Source: Serratia rubidaea
GTDB lineage: Bacteria; Pseudomonadota; Gammaproteobacteria; Enterobacterales; Enterobacteriaceae
NCBI GenBank assembly: GCA_901472405.1
Contig: LR590463.1
Location: 3,534,001-3,598,000 of the forward strand
DNA length: 64,000 nucleotides
Reading direction: 5' to 3'
Shown here: positions 1 through 11,059 of the stretch, piece by piece
Layout of the letters: every line of letters starts with the position of its first letter
How positions within the stretch are numbered: position 1 is the first letter of the stretch
Notes under the pieces: model-generated
The model's database searches: none
Told to the model about the DNA's origin: nothing
What the model saw: the letters and a program-made list of their open reading frames with translations, nothing else
Program-made: the position numbers and the translations under genes

Positions 1-357
1 TTTTGTGGGCTGGATCAAAGTTTACACCCGCCAAAGATTGATTTTACCCCTTGGCTCTAGTATTTAACCCTTCCATTATTTCGATGCACAAAATTAATCG
101 TCTCCCCGCTTCTGATTTGCGCTGAATCGATTTACGCGTTTGTCGCTGCGGCGTAAAACACGGCATAATGGGGAGCGGATTGAAACGACGCCCGCCGGTA
201 CGGTTTTTTTTGATCTGGACGGGGTAAAGCGTCGTTTTCGGTTGCATCAAACCTCGCCCCTGTACCATAGTCAGGCGCTAGACGGACAAGCTAAAGTCGC
301 CCCGCTAGGCTAAACTTTAGCTCCACAATATTAATCCAATAAGTTGGGGAAACATCA
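1..357 (+). promoter_or_regulatory. ptsH upstream region, no gene
   Basis: No convincing coding sequence was found here. The stretch directly precedes ptsH and should hold its promoters; in E. coli ptsH has several promoters controlled by CRP and other regulators. A possible -35-like TTGCAT lies at 242-247, but no site can be assigned firmly by eye. A 7-bp inverted repeat (GCTAAAG at 290-296, CTTTAGC at 315-321) could form a leader hairpin. The sequence GTTGGGGAAAC just before the ATG supplies the ribosome binding site. Confidence 0.5.
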
Positions 358-615
358 ATGTTCCAGCAAGAAGTTACTATTACCGCTCCGAATGGTCTGC
401 ATACCCGCCCAGCCGCTCAGTTCGTTAAGGAAGCTAAAGGCTTCACGTCTGAAATCACCGTGACCTCCAACGGCAAAAGCGCCAGCGCCAAAAGCCTGTT
501 CAAGCTGCAAACTCTGGGCCTGACCCAAGGGACCGTAGTAACCATTTCTGCTGAAGGCGAAGACGAGCAGAAGGCCGTTGAGCACTTGGTTAAACTGATG
601 GCAGAGCTTGAGTAA
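358..615 (+). CDS. ptsH: Phosphocarrier protein HPr
   Basis: HPr is the cytoplasmic phosphocarrier of the sugar phosphotransferase system; it takes phosphate from enzyme I and passes it to sugar-specific EIIA domains. The 85-residue product has the family's usual length. His15, the phosphorylated residue, is visible in NGLHTRPAA, and Ser46 is present in SAKSLFK. It is first in ptsH-ptsI-crr, the conserved enterobacterial order, with 46 bp to ptsI. The reading frame is intact. Confidence 0.99.
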
Positions 616-661
616 TCGGCCCGTCTTTTTAGTTAACACCAGTCAAGAGTAAGGTAGGGTT

Positions 662-2389
662 ATGATTTCAGGCATTTTAGTATCACCGGGCATCGCTTTT
701 GGTAAGGCTCTCCTGCTGAAAGAAGATGAAATTGTCATCAACCGGAAGAAAATCTCCGCAGACCTTGTGGAGCAGGAAGTCGCACGTTTCCTGGCAGGCC
801 GCGCCAAGGCGTCAGAACAGCTGGAAGTCATCAAGACCAAAGCTGGCGAAACCTTCGGTGAAGAGAAAGAAGCCATCTTCGAAGGCCACATCATGTTGCT
901 GGAAGATGAAGAGCTTGAGCAGGAAATCATAGCCCTAATCAAAGACGATCTGGCTTCCGCCGACGCCGCCGCCTATACCGTGATCGAAGGTCAGGCGAAG
1001 GCGCTGGAAGAGCTGGACGACGAATACCTGAAAGAGCGCGCCGCCGACGTGCGTGACATCGGTAAACGTCTGCTGAAAAACATTCTGGGGATGCCGATCG
1101 TCGATCTGGGCTCCATTCAGGATGAAGTGATCCTGGTCGCCGCCGACCTGACGCCTTCCGAGACCGCACAGCTGAACCTGGACAAGGTGCTGGGCTTTAT
1201 TACCGACCTCGGCGGCCGCACCTCCCACACCTCAATCATGGCGCGCTCGCTGGAGCTGCCGGCCATCGTCGGCACCACCGACGTGACCCAGCAGGTGAAA
1301 AACGGCGACTACCTGATTCTGGACGCGGTTAACAACAAGATTTACGTTAACCCGACCGCGGACGTGATCGACGAACTGAAAGCCGCGCAGAACCTGTATA
1401 TCACCGAGAAAAACGATCTGGCCAAACTGAAGGACCTGCCGGCGATCACGCTGGACGGCCATCAGGTTGAAGTCTGCGCCAACATCGGCACCGTGCGCGA
1501 CGTCGCCGGCGCTGAACGCAACGGCGCGGAAGGCGTGGGCCTGTATCGTACCGAATTCCTGTTCATGGACCGCGACGCGCTGCCGACCGAAGAAGAGCAG
1601 TTCCAGGCGTATAAGGCCGTTGCAGAAGCCATGGGCGCCCAGGCGGTTATCGTCCGCACCATGGACATCGGCGGCGATAAAGACCTGCCGTACATGAACC
1701 TGCCGAAAGAAGAGAACCCGTTCCTCGGCTGGCGCGCGATCCGTATCGCCATGGACCGCAGGGAAATCCTGCACGCCCAGCTGCGCGCCATTCTGCGCGC
1801 CTCCGCCTTCGGCAAGCTGCGCATCATGTTCCCGATGATTATTTCCGTGGAAGAAGTGCGCGATCTGAAGGGCGAACTGGAGACGCTGAAGGCGCAGCTG
1901 CGTGAAGAAGGCAAGGCGTTCGACGAAACCATCGAGGTCGGCGTGATGGTCGAAACCCCGGCCGCGGCGGTAATTGCTCACCACCTGGCGAAAGAAGTCG
2001 ACTTCTTTAGTATTGGGACAAACGATCTAACCCAGTATACTCTGGCGGTAGATCGCGGCAACGAGCTGATTTCTCATCTCTATAACCCGATGTCCCCATC
2101 AGTGCTTGGCCTGATCAAACAGGTTATTGACGCATCTCACGCAGAAGGCAAGTGGACCGGCATGTGCGGTGAACTGGCTGGCGATGAACGTGCTACACTG
2201 TTGTTATTGGGCATGGGGCTGGATGAGTTCAGCATGAGTGCGATTTCAATCCCGCGCATCAAGAAAATTATTCGTAATACCAATTTCGAAGATGTGAAGG
2301 CGTTGGCAGCGCAGGCGTTGGCACAGCCAACGGCGCAAGATCTGATGAACTGTGTGAATAAGTTCATCGAAGAGAAGACACTCTGCTAA
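662..2389 (+). CDS. ptsI: PTS enzyme I (phosphoenolpyruvate-protein phosphotransferase)
   Basis: Enzyme I autophosphorylates with phosphoenolpyruvate and donates the phosphate to HPr, starting the PTS phosphorelay in the cytoplasm. The product has 575 residues, the normal length. The phosphohistidine is His189 in [11 protein letters not shown]. The C-terminal half carries the PEP-binding TIM barrel with [12 protein letters not shown] (about 290-305), the MVETPAA segment and the GMCGELAGD motif with the catalytic Cys near residue 502. It lies between ptsH and crr on the same strand and the frame is intact. Confidence 0.99.
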   Translation: MISGILVSPGIAFGKALLLKEDEIVINRKKISADLVEQEVARFLAGRAKASEQLEVIKTKAGETFGEEKEAIFEGHIMLLEDEELEQEIIALIKDDLASADAAAYTVIEGQAKALEELDDEYLKERAADVRDIGKRLLKNILGMPIVDLGSIQDEVILVAADLTPSETAQLNLDKVLGFITDLGGRTSHTSIMARSLELPAIVGTTDVTQQVKNGDYLILDAVNNKIYVNPTADVIDELKAAQNLYITEKNDLAKLKDLPAITLDGHQVEVCANIGTVRDVAGAERNGAEGVGLYRTEFLFMDRDALPTEEEQFQAYKAVAEAMGAQAVIVRTMDIGGDKDLPYMNLPKEENPFLGWRAIRIAMDRREILHAQLRAILRASAFGKLRIMFPMIISVEEVRDLKGELETLKAQLREEGKAFDETIEVGVMVETPAAAVIAHHLAKEVDFFSIGTNDLTQYTLAVDRGNELISHLYNPMSPSVLGLIKQVIDASHAEGKWTGMCGELAGDERATLLLLGMGLDEFSMSAISIPRIKKIIRNTNFEDVKALAAQALAQPTAQDLMNCVNKFIEEKTLC

Positions 2390-2438
2390 ACTTCCACGAC
2401 ACTGGAACGCCGCCCAATTAAATGCTTAGGAGAAGATC

Positions 2439-2948
2439 ATGGGTTTGTTCGATAAGTTGAAATCTCTGGTTTCAGATGACAAGAAAGACACGGGCACTAT
2501 TGAGATCGTCGCTCCGCTTTCTGGCGAAATCGTCAACATCGAAGATGTGCCTGATGTAGTATTCGCTGAAAAAATCGTCGGCGACGGTATTGCCATCAAA
2601 CCTGCCGGCAACAAAATGGTTGCCCCGGTTGACGGCACTATCGGCAAAATTTTCGAAACCAACCACGCTTTCTCTATCGAATCCGACAGCGGCATTGAGC
2701 TGTTCGTGCACTTCGGCATCGATACCGTAGAACTGAAAGGTGAAGGTTTCAAACGCATTGCCGAAGAAGGCCAGAAGGTCAAGAAAGGTGATGTGGTTAT
2801 CGAGTTCAACCTGCCTCTGCTGGAAGAGAAAGCCAAGTCTACCCTGACGCCGGTGGTTATCTCCAACATGGACGAGATCAAAGAGCTGATCAAACTGTCC
2901 GGCAGCGTTACCGTGGGCGAGACCCCGATCATCCGCATCAAGAAGTAA
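2439..2948 (+). CDS. crr: Glucose-specific PTS enzyme IIA (EIIA-Glc)
   Basis: EIIA-Glc passes phosphate from HPr to the glucose and other EIICB permeases. It also mediates inducer exclusion and, when phosphorylated, activates adenylate cyclase. The product has 169 residues as expected. His76 and His91 (75 and 90 when the initiator Met is not counted) are the active-site pair; His91 sits in [15 protein letters not shown] good ribosome binding site, AGGAGAAG, precedes the ATG. It is the last gene of the operon and is followed by a strong terminator. Confidence 0.99.
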   Translation: MGLFDKLKSLVSDDKKDTGTIEIVAPLSGEIVNIEDVPDVVFAEKIVGDGIAIKPAGNKMVAPVDGTIGKIFETNHAFSIESDSGIELFVHFGIDTVELKGEGFKRIAEEGQKVKKGDVVIEFNLPLLEEKAKSTLTPVVISNMDEIKELIKLSGSVTVGETPIIRIKK

Positions 2949-2967
2949 GCGCGGATAAGATAAAACA

Positions 2968-2992
2968 ACGGCGCCCATCGGCGCCGTTTTTT
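2968..2992. terminator. Bidirectional terminator between crr and rssA
   Basis: A perfect 8-bp stem (ACGGCGCC / GGCGCCGT, loop CATC) is followed by six T on the plus strand. Read from the minus strand it is also followed by a T-rich stretch. It separates convergent crr and the histidine kinase gene, and its T tract overlaps the kinase stop codon. Confidence 0.85.
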
Positions 2993-4313
2993 ATGCCTGC
3001 CAGCCGGGCACCCTCAGGGTGATCACCAGCCCGCCCTGCTCGCCGTTGCGCGCCTCCGCCTGGCCGCCGTGCGCCAGCAGCACCTTGCGGGTAATCGCCA
3101 GCCCCAGGCCATAGCCTTTGCCCGATTTGGGCGAATTCACCCGCACAAAGGGATCGAAAATGCTGGACAGTTTGGCCTCCTCGACGCCCGGCCCCTGATC
3201 GCTCACCACGATATGGAACTGCTGCTCCATGCGCTTTAGCGTCACCGTTACCCGCTGGCCGCTGCCGGAAAAACGCAGCGCATTACGCACCACGTTATCG
3301 ATCGCCCGGCGCATCAGCTCGGCGTTGCCCTTCACCGTGTACTCCTGCTCGTCATCGGCCTGCAGCGCTATCTCCACGCCCGGCACCTGCGCCTCATAGC
3401 GCGCATCGTTCACCACCGCCGCCACCAGGCCGTACAGGTCGAAGTACTCCTCGCCCGCCTGGTTGCCGTTTTCGGCGCGCGACAGCGCCAGCAGTTCGCC
3501 GATCATCTTATCCAGCCGCCCGGTTTCATGCTCGATGCGCTGCAACGAGTTCTCTACGTTATCCGGGTTCTGCCGCGCCAGACCGATTGCCAGCTGCAGC
3601 CTGGCCAGCGGCGAGCGCAGCTCGTGCGACACATCGTGCAGCAGCTCTTCACGCGCGCTGACCAATACTTCCAGCCGTTCCGCCATCGAGTCAAAATCGC
3701 GCGCCACCTCTGACAGTTCGTCATGACGCCGACGCATCAGGGGGAACAGGCGGATCGCCAAATCGCCCTGCGCCAGACGGTCAAAGCCGCCGCGCAGCTG
3801 GCGCATCGGCCGCGTCAGGTTCCAGGCCAGCAGGGCGCTAAACAGCAGGCCGCCGATGCCGCCAATCCACACCATCGGCTCCGGGATATGGAACAGGTGC
3901 CAGCGCTTGTTCATCCGGTATTGGGCGCGTAAACCTTCCACGTCATAACTCAGCAGATAGCCCTGCTGGTCGGCGCCGCGCACCCACTCCACAATTTTTT
4001 TCGGCATCCGCCCCGACTCAACCGGCGGTGATAGCTGCTCAACCGGCGGCTGCGATGCCGGCGTCACGCGAAGAAAGCGCCGATCCTCCGCCGACCAGTC
4101 GGCGATCATCGCGTTCAGCGCCGGCATGCCGCCGCTTTGCAGCATCGACACCGCCGAGGTGATCTGCATATTCACCAAACGACGGGCCAGCGCATTCTCC
4201 GGCGGCTCCCGGTTGCCGTAAACGGCGAAAGAGACCCACATGACCTGCATCATGATGATAAAAACCAGCCAATAACCCAGCAGGATTTTCCAAAACAGTC
4301 TGCCGCGCATCAT
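2991..4313 (-). CDS. rssA: Two-component sensor histidine kinase, RssA-like (CpxA family)
   Basis: Inner-membrane sensor kinase of 440 residues. Visible parts: TM1 (about 9-31), a periplasmic sensor region, TM2 (about 147-165), a HAMP domain, the HisKA box HDVSHELRSPLARL with phospho-accepting His230, and an ATPase domain with N, G1 (DQGPGV) and G2 (GKGYGLGLAI) boxes. It starts two bases after the response regulator stop, so the pair is one operon. RssA-RssB of Serratia marcescens regulates swarming and envelope properties. The assignment rests on genus context and CpxAR-type similarity; a different CpxAR paralogue is possible. This RssAB is unrelated to the E. coli RpoS adaptor RssB. A second ATG three bases in is an alternative start. 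Confidence 0.8.
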   Translation of the reverse strand: MMRGRLFWKILLGYWLVFIIMMQVMWVSFAVYGNREPPENALARRLVNMQITSAVSMLQSGGMPALNAMIADWSAEDRRFLRVTPASQPPVEQLSPPVESGRMPKKIVEWVRGADQQGYLLSYDVEGLRAQYRMNKRWHLFHIPEPMVWIGGIGGLLFSALLAWNLTRPMRQLRGGFDRLAQGDLAIRLFPLMRRRHDELSEVARDFDSMAERLEVLVSAREELLHDVSHELRSPLARLQLAIGLARQNPDNVENSLQRIEHETGRLDKMIGELLALSRAENGNQAGEEYFDLYGLVAAVVNDARYEAQVPGVEIALQADDEQEYTVKGNAELMRRAIDNVVRNALRFSGSGQRVTVTLKRMEQQFHIVVSDQGPGVEEAKLSSIFDPFVRVNSPKSGKGYGLGLAITRKVLLAHGGQAEARNGEQGGLVITLRVPGWQA

Positions 4314-4315
4314 GC

Positions 4316-4996
4316 TTACCTGACGCGATAGCCGATGCTGCGCACCGTTTCAATGCCAAGCGTGCAGCCCGGCAGCGCCGCCAGCTTCTGACGGATATTA
4401 CTGATATGCACATCCACGCTGCGATCGTAGGCTTCCCGCGGCCGTCCCAGCCCTTTCTCCGACAGCTCATCCTTGGACACCACACGCTCCGGCGAACGCA
4501 GCAGCAGCTCCAGCAGGTTGAATTCCGAGGCGGTCAGATCGAAGCTCTGCCCGCGCCATTCGCTGCTGCGGGTCGAGGGGTTCAGGGTCAAATCCGCCAG
4601 CACGATGGGGGCATCGCCATCCTGCGTCTCCGGCTGCTCCTCAAAACGGCGCAGCACGGCGCGCAGCCGCGCCACCAGCTCACGCGGATAGCACGGCTTC
4701 GGCATATAGTCGTCGGCGCCCATCTCCAGCCCGATCACCCGGTCGATATTGTCGCCTTTCGCCGTCAGCATAATTACCGGCAGGCGGCTCTTCTTGCGCA
4801 CTTCGCGCAGCACGTCGATGCCGCTCATATCCGGCAGCATAATATCGAGGATCATCGCGGTATAGTCGCCGGACAGCGCCCCTTCCACGCCGGCTTTGCC
4901 GGTCAGCACCAGGCTGGCGTTAAAGCCTTCCGCCGTCAGATATTCACTCAGCATGGTGCCCAATTCGAGGTCATCATCGACCAGTAAAATTTTCAT
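4316..4996 (-). CDS. rssB: OmpR-family response regulator, RssB-like
   Basis: Cytoplasmic transcription factor of 226 residues with an N-terminal receiver domain and a C-terminal OmpR/PhoB winged helix. The acidic pocket is DDD at 7-9, the phosphorylated Asp is Asp51 (MILDIMLPDMSG) and the conserved Lys lies in MPKPCYPRE. The DNA-binding part begins near residue 130 and has SVDVHISNIRQKL and SIGYR. Asp51 is also the reported phosphorylation site of Serratia RssB. The downstream kinase gene follows after two bases. The rssB name is a family- and genus-based inference. Confidence 0.8.
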   Translation of the reverse strand: MKILLVDDDLELGTMLSEYLTAEGFNASLVLTGKAGVEGALSGDYTAMILDIMLPDMSGIDVLREVRKKSRLPVIMLTAKGDNIDRVIGLEMGADDYMPKPCYPRELVARLRAVLRRFEEQPETQDGDAPIVLADLTLNPSTRSSEWRGQSFDLTASEFNLLELLLRSPERVVSKDELSEKGLGRPREAYDRSVDVHISNIRQKLAALPGCTLGIETVRSIGYRVR

Positions 4997-5260
4997 GACT
5001 ACTCCTTCACTTATTTGCGCTATCTTCCCGCCAAATCGTTTACTGCGCAGCCGGTTTTACTCAATCCTTACAGTTCCGCGCCCCGGCTAAAGCATAGTCC
5101 GTGCGCAGCAAAATAAGAGTATCGGTGAGGGTGCGGCAGCCATGTTGCCGGCTTCATCGCAGTGGGCGGCCAACGCACAGCCCTGCGCAGCGCCCGGCAT
5201 ACGGTCACAGGATTTACAGCTATTGACGCTGTTCAGAGCTTGGCGGGATAGCGTACGCCA

Positions 5261-6005
5261 TCAATAGCGGACCAGGCCGCCATCAACCGCGTACTGGCTG
5301 CCGGTCACATAGGAGGCATCATCAGACAGCAGGAAAAGCGCGACGGCGGCGGCTTCGTCGGCGGTGCCGGCCCGTTTCAACGGCACCTGCCCCACCACGA
5401 AGTCCTCAAACTGCCGGCGAGACGCCTCCGGCATAAAGTGACGGAAGTTGGTTTCGATCGGGCGGGGATTAATACGTTAACCCGAACGCCGCGCTCCGCC
5501 ATCTCCGCCGCCCAGCTGCGCGCCATCGCGACAACCGCGCCCTTGGTAGCCGCATACAGGCTGGTGGTTGGCGCACCCTCATAGGTTGAAGATGACGAGG
5601 TGACCACAACGGACGCGCCGGCGTTAAGCATCGGCGACAGGCGGGCAAGCTGCAGCATCGGCCCCCGCACGTTGGCGTTCATCATCTGGTTAAACGCTGC
5701 GGCATCCACCGACTCCAGCGTTCCCACCTGCGCATAGCCGGCGTTGAGCCAAAGCCCGTCAATACGCCCCATGACGCCAGCGCAGCGCCTAACGCCTCGA
5801 TATCCGCTTCCGATGCCGCATCGTTGCTTAAAACCAGAGAATCGGCCGGCAGCTGCTCGGCCGCGGCCGCCAGACGCGCCGGATTCAATCCCGTCAGCGC
5901 CACTCGCCCGCCTTCGGCCACCACCCGCAGCGCGCCCGCCAACCCCATACCGCTGGTGCCGCCGGTAATAACGATATTTTTTCCGCTGAATCTCACCGTA
6001 TTCAT
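5261..6005 (-). CDS. Short-chain dehydrogenase/reductase (frame interrupted twice)
   Basis: Classical SDR oxidoreductase of about 248 residues with NAD(P)-binding Rossmann motif TGGTSGMG near the N-terminus, LNAG, active-site Ser in SSSSTYE, YAATK as the Tyr/Lys pair, and a typical C-terminal end DGGLVRY. Substrate unknown. The frame is broken by two apparent one-base deletions, at the C run 5767-5770 and at 5461-5467; the length (745) is two short of a multiple of three, as expected. All SDR motifs survive, so I treat it as a functional gene with sequence errors. It sits alone between rssB and cysM; ucpA, an SDR gene near cysP in E. coli, is a possible but unproven counterpart. Confidence 0.75.
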
Positions 6006-6080
6006 TCTCCGTAATGACTAAGAGTAACAACATAAGATAGACGATAAGGCGCAGAGCGCGTCGCTTAACCGGAAGCCGGC

Positions 6081-6961
6081 TTAGTTAAATACCCCGGTGG
6101 ACAGATAGCGGTCGCCGCGATCGCAGATAATCGCCACGACCACGCTGCCGGGATGGGCGGCGGCTATCTGTAAGGCCCCGCCACCGCGCCGCCGGAGCTG
6201 ACGCCGCAGAAGATGCCCTCACGCTGCGCCAGCTGACGCATGGTGGTTTCAGCGGCGTCCTGGCTGATATCCAGCACCCGATCCACCAGCTCCGGGCGGA
6301 AGATCCCCGGCAGGTAGGCCGGCGACCAGCGGCGAATGCCGGGAATATTGCTGCCCTCCGCCGGCTGCAGGCCGATAATCTGCACCGCGGCGTTCTGCTG
6401 CTTCAGATACTCGCCGACGCCGGTAATGGTGCCGGTGGTGCCCATGCTGGAAACGAAGTGCGTCACGCGTCCTTCACTCTGGCGCCAGATTTCCGGCCCG
6501 GTGGTGGTGAAATGCGCGTAAGGGTTATCCGGGTTATTAAACTGGTCCAGCACCTTGCCCTGCCCCTGACGCTCCATCTCCAGCGCCAGATCGCGCGCGC
6601 CTTCCATCCCCTGCTCGCGGCTGACCAGAATCAGCTCGGCGCCGTAGGCGCGCATCGCCGCCTGACGCTCCATGCTCATATTTTCCGGCATCAGCAGCTT
6701 CAGCCGGTAGCCTTTCATCGCGGCAATCATCGCCAGCGCAATGCCGGTATTGCCGCTGGTGGCCTCGATCAGCACGTCGCCGGGGGCGATTTCGCCACGC
6801 CGTTCGGCCTGCTGGATCATCGCCAGCGCCGCGCGGTCTTTGACCGAGCCGGCCGGGTTGTTGCCTTCCAGCTTGACCCAGACTTCACTGCCCGAATCGA
6901 GAGCCAGACGTTGTAATTTGATCAGCGGCGTATTGCCGATGTGTTGTTCCAGCGTTGTCAC
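6081..6961 (-). CDS. cysM: Cysteine synthase B (O-acetylserine sulfhydrylase B)
   Basis: PLP enzyme that condenses O-acetylserine with sulfide, or with thiosulfate to give S-sulfocysteine; it is the isozyme paired with thiosulfate uptake. The PLP lysine lies in GSVKDRAA and the phosphate-binding loop in EATSGNTG. The last 30 or so residues (ending DRYLSTGVFN) are in another frame because of an apparent one-base deletion in the C run 6176-6179; the full span gives about 293 residues, matching the family. It follows cysA on the same strand, as in E. coli cysPTWAM. Confidence 0.93.
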
Positions 6962-6986
6962 AATCTTTGCCTGTGCATAATGTAAT

Positions 6987-7009
6987 AGGGTCCGGCGCTG
7001 CCGGACCCT
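6987..7009. other. Hairpin between cysA and cysM
   Basis: A perfect 10-bp stem (AGGGTCCGGC / GCCGGACCCT, loop GCT). A T-rich tail is present only on the plus strand, opposite to cysA and cysM transcription. It may therefore attenuate antisense transcripts or stabilise the end of the cysPTWA message, not act as a classical terminator for this operon. Confidence 0.55.
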
Positions 7010-7039
7010 GTTATTTTTCTAATGGGGAATTAAAAACTA

Positions 7040-8124
<1,085 letters not shown>

Positions 8125-8128
<4 letters not shown>

Positions 8129-8994
8129 TGGTTTTCCTCCCGCTCGCGGCGCACGTTCTGTCGTTCCAGACGCCATTGCAGAGCGCTTTTCAAAAATAGG
8201 GTCACTATCGCCATAATGGTCAGCAACGCGGCAGCGGTAAACGAGCCGACGGTGTTGTAATCCTGCTGCAGCAGCTCAACCTGCAGCGGCAGACTGTAGG
8301 TTTCCCCGCGGATCGAGCCGGAAACCACCGATACGGCGCCGAACTCGCCGATGGCGCGGGCGTTGGTCAGCACCACGCCGTACAGCAGCGCCCAGCGGAT
8401 ATTGGGCAGCGTCACCCGGCGGAACATCTGCCAGCCGGAAGCGCCCAGCAAAATAGCGGCCTCGTCTTCCTGGCTGCCCTGGCTGAGCATCATCGGCACC
8501 AGCTCACGCACCACGAACGGGCAGGTGACAAACACCGTCACCAGCACCATCCCCGGCCAGGAGAACATCAGCTGGATGTTATGCGCATCCAGCCAGCCAC
8601 CCAGCAGGCCGTTGCTGCCGTAGAACAGCAGGTAAATCAGGCCCGCCACCACCGGCGACACCGCGAATGGAATGTCGATCAGCGTCAGCAGCAGCTGGCG
8701 CCCCGGGAAGGTGAAACGCGTCACCAGCCAGGCCAGCAGAGTGCCGAAAATCAGGTTGATCGGCACGGTGATCAGCGCGATCAGCACCGTCAGCCAGATG
8801 GCGTGCAGCATGTCCGCATCCATCAGGTTGCGCCACATCTCGCCGCCGCCCTTGGAGAAAGCCTCGGCGAAAATGGAAATCATCGGGATCACCAGCAGCA
8901 ACAGTGAAAACAGCACGCCAATGGCAATCAGCGCCCATTTTCCCCAGTTGATGCGCTGCCGCTGTGCGCCGTTGAAGGCAGAGATATCAGCCAT
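8125..8994 (-). CDS. cysW: Sulfate/thiosulfate ABC transporter permease CysW
   Basis: One of the two inner-membrane permease subunits of the sulfate/thiosulfate importer. The 289-residue protein has about six hydrophobic segments, the first near residues 20-42. The ABC-permease EAA-type loop, which docks on CysA, is visible as [16 protein letters not shown] followed by [11 protein letters not shown]. It overlaps cysT by one base (TAATG) and cysA by four, so translation is coupled. The frame is intact. Confidence 0.97.
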
Positions 8995-9834
8995 TAATGC
9001 CCCCCAATACGCTTGCCGAAGCGGCTTTGCAGCAGGTTGATGCTGAATAACAGCAGCAGCGACGCCGCCAGAATCACGGAGGCGATGGCGCTGGCCGCCG
9101 GGTAGTCAAACTCTTGCAGGCGCACAAAAATCATCAGCGAGGTCACTTCAGTTTTCCAGGCGATGTTGCCGGCGATAAAGATCACGGCGCCGAACTCGCC
9201 CAGGGCTGCGGGTGAAGGAAATCGCGGTGCCGGCCAGCAGTGCCGGCGCGACTTCCGGCAGCACTACGCGGCGAAAACTCTGCCAGCGGGTGGCCCCCAG
9301 CGTTTCTGCCGCCTCTTCATACTCCGGCCCCAGCTCTTCCAGCACCGGCTGTACGGTACGCACCACAAACGGCAGGCTGGTAAACGCCATTGCCACCGCA
9401 ATGCCAATCCAAGTAAAGGTCACTTTGATATCAAAGTGCGCCAGCCACTGACCGTACCAGCCGGTGGTGGAAAACAGTCCGGCCAGCGTCAGGCCGGCAA
9501 CGGCGGTCGGCAGCGCAAACGGCAGGTCAATCAGGCCGTCCAGCAGCGAACGGCCGGGAAAACGGTAGCGGGTCAGGATCCACGCCATCAGCATGCCGAA
9601 CAGCGCGTTGAACAGGCTGGCCACGCCGGCCGCCAGCAGCGTGACCTTATAGGCCGCCACCACCTGCGGGTTGGCGATCACTTCCCAATACTGCGCCAGA
9701 GTCATCTGCGACAGCTGCATCACCAGCGCGCTCAGCGGCAGCAGCAGGATCAGGCAGGTATAAAACAGGCTGCTGCCCAGGCTCAGACCGAAGCCGGGCA
9801 GTACGCGTTTACTGGAGCGGGCTAACGACAACAT
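8994..9834 (-). CDS. cysT: Sulfate/thiosulfate ABC transporter permease CysT (frame interrupted once)
   Basis: Second permease subunit, also called CysU, about 279 residues. The N-terminal part has several membrane segments and the EAA loop (YEEAAETLGATRWQSF). After ISFTR the frame is lost by an apparent one-base insertion at about 9207-9212; the next frame continues with GEFGAVIFIAGNIAWKTE and the normal C-terminus to the stop at 8994. The span is one base over a multiple of three, which supports an insertion. It overlaps cysP and cysW by one base each. Function is probably intact in the living strain. Confidence 0.93.
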
Positions 9835-10856
9835 TACTTACGCCCTGCCGCTAATAACTGGTCCAGCTCACCGCCGCTGGCAAAGTGGGTTTTCATCACC
9901 TGCGGCCAGCCGCCGAACTGATCTTCCACCCGGAACAGTTTGGTCTGCGGGAACTTATCCTTCGCCGCCGCCATCGCCTGTGCATCGTTAACGCGGTAGT
10001 AATAGCCGGTGATCACCTGCTGCGCCGCCGGGCTGTACAGGTAGTTCAGGTAGGCCTTCGCCGCCTGCTCGCTGCCGTTGCGCTCGACGTTTTTATCTAC
10101 CCAGGCCACCGGGAACTCGGCCAGAATATCGACCGGCGGGACGATCACCTGATATTTATCTTCACCGTACTGCTTGCGGATGTTATTCACTTCCGACTCA
10201 AAACTGATCAGCACGTCGCCGAGGCCGCGTTCGACAAAGGTCGTGGTCGCACCACGGCCGCCGGTGTCGAAGACCACCACGTTTTTCAAAAAGCGGGTCA
10301 TAAAGTCGCGCGTTTTCGCCGCGTCATTGCCGTCGGCCTGGCTGGCTGCGCCCCAGGCGGCCAGATAGGTGTAGCGGCCGTTGCCCGAGGTTTTCGGGTT
10401 CGGGAACACCAGTTTTACGTCGTCGCGTACCAGATCGTTCCAGTCATGGATGCCTTTCGGGTTGTCCTTGCGCACCAGGAACGCCATGGTGGAGTAAAAC
10501 GGCGAGCTGTTATTCGGCAGGCGCGTCTGCCAGTCGCCGGCGATCAGCCGGCCGCGATCGTGCAGAATCTGCACATCGGTCACCTGGTTGTAGGTCACCA
10601 CGTCGGCACGCAGCCCCTGCAGAATCGCCAGCGCCTGCTTGGAAGAGCCGGCGTGCGACTGCTTGATGGTCAGCTTGTCATCCGGATGCTGCTGATTCCA
10701 CTGCTGGATAAAGCCCGGGTTCAGCGCGGTAAACAGTTCGCGGGAAACGTCATAGGAACTGTTTAATAATTCAGTGGCCGAAGCGGTGCCGCTGGCCAGC
10801 AACGCCGCCGCCAGCCACCCTTTCAGCATCATATGTTTAACCCGCGTCTGTTTCAT
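9834..10856 (-). CDS. cysP: Thiosulfate/sulfate-binding periplasmic protein
   Basis: Periplasmic ligand-binding component of the CysPTWA importer, 340 residues. A Sec signal peptide is clear: basic start, hydrophobic core LAAALLASG and cleavage after [19 protein letters not shown] and the [12 protein letters not shown] segment are typical of the sulfate-binding family. It is first in the operon, and cysT follows with a one-base overlap. In enterobacteria this promoter is activated by CysB under sulfur limitation; I did not identify a CysB site by eye. Confidence 0.96.
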   Translation of the reverse strand: MKQTRVKHMMLKGWLAAALLASGTASATELLNSSYDVSRELFTALNPGFIQQWNQQHPDDKLTIKQSHAGSSKQALAILQGLRADVVTYNQVTDVQILHDRGRLIAGDWQTRLPNNSSPFYSTMAFLVRKDNPKGIHDWNDLVRDDVKLVFPNPKTSGNGRYTYLAAWGAASQADGNDAAKTRDFMTRFLKNVVVFDTGGRGATTTFVERGLGDVLISFESEVNNIRKQYGEDKYQVIVPPVDILAEFPVAWVDKNVERNGSEQAAKAYLNYLYSPAAQQVITGYYYRVNDAQAMAAAKDKFPQTKLFRVEDQFGGWPQVMKTHFASGGELDQLLAAGRK

Positions 10857-11029
10857 TTTGCACCTTATTACTCGATCAATCTGTCGGGTGTTATCCCCCG
10901 TGTGATCAGTGTATTTATAACTCGGTGCAGATCCGTAACGCTTTTATATACCGTTTGGTGATTTACAAGCATCAAATGCTATAAGGCAGGCGCGGAGCGG
11001 TATGGTGGGCGGGGCTGAAGAGAGGTGAC

Positions 11030-11049
11030 GGGGCCGGCGCTGCGGCCCC
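11030..11049. other. GC-rich hairpin downstream of yfeX
   Basis: A 7-bp stem (GGGGCCG / CGGCCCC, loop GCGCTG) lies just after the yfeX stop in the yfeX direction. There is no T tract, so termination is uncertain. The rest of the 11029-10857 interval leads to cysP and is the presumed cys operon promoter region. Confidence 0.4.
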
Positions 11050-11059
11050 GCGCGGCGCA

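Noticed and set aside
1232..1984. 250-codon minus-strand frame within ptsI
   Set aside because: Antisense shadow of a conserved enzyme I gene.
9885..10766. 293-codon plus-strand frame opposite cysP
   Set aside because: Antisense shadow; the minus strand encodes a clear signal-peptide-bearing CysP.
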